The notes beneath the pieces were generated by a model. It made no database searches, was not told where the DNA came from, and worked only from the letters and a program-made list of their open reading frames with translations. Positions 60,104 to 64,000 of a DNA stretch of 64,000 bases are shown here, one piece after another. This DNA is from Letharia columbiana. Lineage: Eukaryota; Ascomycota; Lecanoromycetes; Lecanorales; Parmeliaceae. The stretch's first letter is position 1. Each line of letters starts with the position of its first letter. The position numbers were made by a program, and so were the translations under genes. Where the stretch lies: the NCBI RefSeq assembly GCF_014066305.1, contig NW_023501044.1, forward strand, positions 884,001 through 948,000. The letters are read 5' to 3'.

Positions 60104-61932
60104 TCTTCTTCTTTTAAAAAAAAGCTTATCTTAAACGTTAAAGTAAATAAAAAGTATTAAAATAAATACTCGATAATAGTGCTAAAAAATTTATCAATTT
60201 AAATATAATCTTTTAGATTTATTTATTTATCGAGTGCTAAAGAGATTTTAAAATTCTAATCCTTATATTAAGTAACTAGAGATTTTATATTTAAAAACTC
60301 CGCCGCGAGAGTCTTAATAGCGTTATCACTTTTTTATAAAACGACGTTAATATCTTATTTAATTTACTTTCTATTTATTATAATTATTATTATCTTTAAT
60401 ATTAAAAATTTATTTATTAAAATTATTATTATATTATTTTAATATAAATCGAAAATAGTTAGAGTTTAAATCTTTTAATTAATAAAGATAATAGTAATAA
60501 ATAGCTTAGCGATTTATCTAGATAATTTAATCTCTATACTTCTTAATTTTATTAATATCTTATTCTTTAAATATTTAACTCTTAAAAAATTTATTATTAA
60601 TAATATTAAGATAGAGTTTAAAAGTAAAACTAATTACGTAATAAAAAATAAGATATTAATTAATAAATTTTTTAATAAAGTCTATCTAAGAGAGCTTAAT
60701 ATTAAAATTAATATTTAATTAAAATATAAAGTTAAGAGAGATTATAACTTCTTAAATCTCTATTATTTATTTAATAAAAGATTTCTTAGAATATTTTAAT
60801 TTTCTAAAATTTTATAATTATTTAAATAGATATCTTTTAGATAATAATATTATATCGTTTTTTCTTTAATATCTTTTACTAGTTTTTAAGTATATTTTAT
60901 CTTTTATATTTTTTCAAGCGCTAATAAAGAGCTTATATATAAACTCTATATACTCTTTAAAATTCTTATATAATTAATATATATTTTATAAAATAAAGCG
61001 TTTAACGCTATTCTTATCTTTTTATATAATTAATATATTATAAAATATAAAGTTTTAAACTAGTTATTCTTTCGAGTTAAAATTAAACTTCTAAAATTTA
61101 AATTTATTTTTAATATATAATCTTATTATATAAAATTTTTAAAAATTAAATAAGATTATAAAAGTTTTATAATAGAGAAGAAATTTCTTTTTAGTAATAT
61201 TATTTATAATATTAATAATAATATAAATAGAAAATCTATTAATAATAAGTTATTTTAATTTTTTAATATAACTAATTCGAAGCTATAACGTAGTATTCTT
61301 AAACTTTTCTTTACTATTTAAGCTATTAAAAATTTAGCGATTTATTAATCTATCTAAATCTTAATAAATAATAAAAATATTTTCTTTTTTTATATTAATA
61401 ACTAGAATTCTAAATTTTCTTAAAATAATAAAGATTATATTTAATAAATAATTTAAATTTTTTAGCGCTTAAGACGCTAATATAGTCGAATTTAGAGTTA
61501 ATATAAAATATAATAAAAAATTACTCTAATCTTAACTTTAATTTATATTTAATAATTTTTTTAAATTATTATAAATATATTAGAAAGCTTTATTCGCGTT
61601 CTCGAAAATTATTTTTTAAAAATTTTAAAAATTAATATAATTAAAAGTAATTCTCGAAGTAATATTAATAACTTTTTTAAAGTAATTTAAAATTTAATTT
61701 ATTCTAAAAATTACGATTAATAATACTTTATAGCGAATTTATAGATAATTATTAAGATCGAGAAATAAAAAGTCTTTATTCTTATTTTACAATTTAATAC
61801 TCTTCTAATAATTTTATAAATAATAAATATAAAAAGCTTTTAAGATTTCTAATTATTTTAATATCTTCACGCGAATCTTAATTTAAATTAATTAAAAAAT
61901 ATTAAATAAAGAATAATTATTATAATTAAAAG

Positions 61933-61967
<35 letters not shown>

Positions 61968-63646
61968 ATAACTAACGTTTTTCTTTATCTAGTAAAGATT
62001 TTTATTAAAATTTAAAAATTTAATAATATTATTAATAATTAATTAAGAGACTTTATTTATAATATAATAAAGTACTTTTTAAATTAATAATTATAGAATA
62101 TTCTAGATTAAGAAATAGAGGTATTAATTATTTAAGATTATAAGAGTTATATTATAAAGCTTAAAAAGATTTTTAAATTTAGATTTAGCGAGATAATAAA
62201 GAAATATAATATTATTATATTATAAAATCGATATTAAATAATCTTTAAAGTCGTTTATATTAGAAATATAAGTTATAATATTTCTTTAAATCTTTAAAAG
62301 TATAAAAATATTAGAAAAATATTTTTAAATTTCTTTTTAGTAAGTCTTAGATAATAATAGCTTATACTCGAAAAACGCTAGATATAATTATTATTTACTT
62401 TAATTTATAATTAATTAATTAAATAAGAGTTAATCTTCTTATTAGAGATATTCTTATATTTATATTTAAGCTTTTAATAAATTATATCAATAAAAAAATA
62501 TAAAAACGCCGCTATTTTTATAGTAATATTTATATATATAATATTTATATATTAATAGATATAAAATATAATTAGAGTAAAATATTATTAAATTAAAATA
62601 AGATATATCTAGATATATTTATATAAATAAAATAGAAGTATAATAATAAAAAGATTTAAATTTATTTAAATTTATTTTTACTTTATAAGTATAGAGAAGA
62701 AAGCGAAAATCTATAATCTTATTTCCATATTCTTAATTTCTCGAATTTCTCGATTATTTTTAATATATTCTTTCGAAATATATTAATAGATTTCTAAGTA
62801 GTTTTAAAATACCCTTTCTAGCGTACGCGATATTTATTCTTTTTCTCTTATTTCTCTCGACGTATAATCTTCTCTATTATATACTTTTTTTATTTCTTAA
62901 TAATTATAAATATAGATAAAGATATCTCTTTATTAAAAGAATTTAATTTAATTTACTCTAGATAAATAATTAAAATAATTAAATAAATTTTAGATATATT
63001 AAGTAAAAGTTCTAGCTTATAAATTAAAGTATTAATCTTTTTAAAAATTCTATATAGATCGACTTTTTTAATAAATAATAAGAAATTTTTAAAGATATAA
63101 TAATTTATATCTCTAATTTTAATTAATTTAAGATATATACTCTTAATTAGATTAGAGGTTTTATACTTAATATTATATTTAATAGTTATCTTAATTTATA
63201 TTAGCTTAATTATATTAGAAATATTATCATAAATTATCTTTTAGATTTTAATAAAATTCGCGAGTATTAAATTTTTATCTAAGATTATATTTATTAGATA
63301 ATCTCTAAATTTAATTTTATAAAGTATTTTAAAAGAGATAATAAAAGTTAAGGCGTTTTCTACGATATTTAGAGAATACTTAATTTTTATTAATAAAGTA
63401 TCTTAATTCTTCTTATATTTACTAATAAGTAGATATTATAAAACTATCTTTATTATTTAATTTATATATTCTATTTACTTATTTATTAAAGAATAATAAA
63501 TTATTATTATTTCTAATATTATCTTATATTTTAAAAATAGCATTTTTTAAAATATATTAATAAATTTAAAATCTTAATCGAAGATTAATTTATAGAGAAT
63601 TCTCTAAAATTTATAGATCTAGTTAAAATATCTTATTACTTAAATC
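60104..63646. other. AT-rich RIP desert
   Basis: No gene recognised on either strand. It includes an uninterrupted 31-base A-run at 61936-61966. Confidence 0.5.
61936..61966. repeat. A-run, 31 bases
   Basis: Longest homopolymer of the window. A non-LTR element tail is possible, but no LINE sequence was identified next to it. Confidence 0.85.
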
Positions 63647-63798
63647 TATTGAAATTCGCATTACGTAACTCTTAGCGTCTTAGCAATCACGTAATTATAT
63701 CACGTAATACGCCTTAGCGCGCTTATATTAAGTCGCTCTTTTCTTTTATAGAACTCTATAATTAATATAATTAAATATTCTATCTTTATATTCTAATA
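63647..63798 (+). mobile_element. Copia 5' LTR, copy at 63.6 kb
   Basis: 152 bp, starting tattgaaattcg and ending ttctaata, from TGTTG...CTAACA. It contains the family core gcgcgcttatattaagtcgc. Immediately followed by gattataaacttag (63799 on), a RIP-altered initiator-tRNA primer site. Same family as 49986-50128. Confidence 0.72.
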
Positions 63799-64000
63799 GA
63801 TTATAAACTTAGATTATATTTAATAACTATTTTAATAATAATATAATCTATTATTATAATTATAATTATTTTTAAATATTTATATTTATTATAATAAAGA
63901 TAATTATAACTATAAAAGACTTTATTAATCTTCTTAATATAAAAAATTTTTATTTTAAAATAATTATTCTAAGTTTAAATAGCTATTATTTATTTATAAT
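63799..64000 (+). pseudogene. 5' internal region of a Copia element, cut by the window edge
   Basis: Homologous along its whole length to about 50129-50340. The coding start of gag should lie here, but RIP has removed recognisable motifs. Confidence 0.5.

Overview
The window looks like an AT-rich compartment of a filamentous ascomycete (Pezizomycotina) genome. Most of it is extremely poor in G+C. CpA and TpG are almost absent, TpA is in large excess, and CpG survives. That is the footprint of repeat-induced point mutation (RIP) acting on transposons. No species can be named from the sequence, and no tRNA, rRNA or CRISPR array was seen. Reading through the damage (CAA, CAG and TGG turned into stops) still reveals transposon proteins. 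All RIP-damaged identifications here are translations by eye.

Layout. 1-3617: tail of an LTR and a plus-strand Copia pol relic. 3618-5407: AT-rich sequence, then an intact-looking 0.6-kb inverted-repeat element with 121-bp arms. 5408-7370: minus-strand Copia pol and Tad-like LINE reverse transcriptase relics. 7371-9184: tandem duplications, a 25-bp minisatellite and two Copia 3' ends (polypurine tract plus LTR). 9185-12735: the only sizeable island of normal composition. It holds a frameshifted Copia gag, a 17-bp minisatellite and the one credible gene, an unrecognised 300-codon ORF on the minus strand whose upstream region is a near-perfect 67-bp-arm palindrome. 12736-22352: AT-rich desert. 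22353-27029: a tyrosine-recombinase retrotransposon of the Ngaro/PAT type, with split direct repeats A1-gag-RT-RNaseH-YR-B1-A2-B2. 27030-32984: AT-rich sequence with several local repeats. 32985-33450: a TA-flanked MITE. 34189-35385: a TA-flanked, internally deleted pogo/Fot1-like element. 41585-42556 and 47385-48405: two opposed copies of a roughly 1-kb miniature LTR retrotransposon. These carry 184/186-bp LTRs, 5-bp target duplications, a primer site matching the initiator-tRNA anticodon arm, and an internal minisatellite with higher-order structure. 49986 and 63647: two 5' LTRs of the same Copia family whose 3' ends lie at 8.3 and 9.0 kb. 51700-57203: eroded but long reading frames that I do not recognise.

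Functionally the window is a transposon graveyard with one apparently live host-type ORF. The most interesting item is the tyrosine-recombinase retrotransposon. Its gag-RT-RNaseH frame runs about 2.9 kb without an evident frameshift and seems to have been silenced by RIP rather than by slow decay. The miniature LTR element with its patterned minisatellite comes second.
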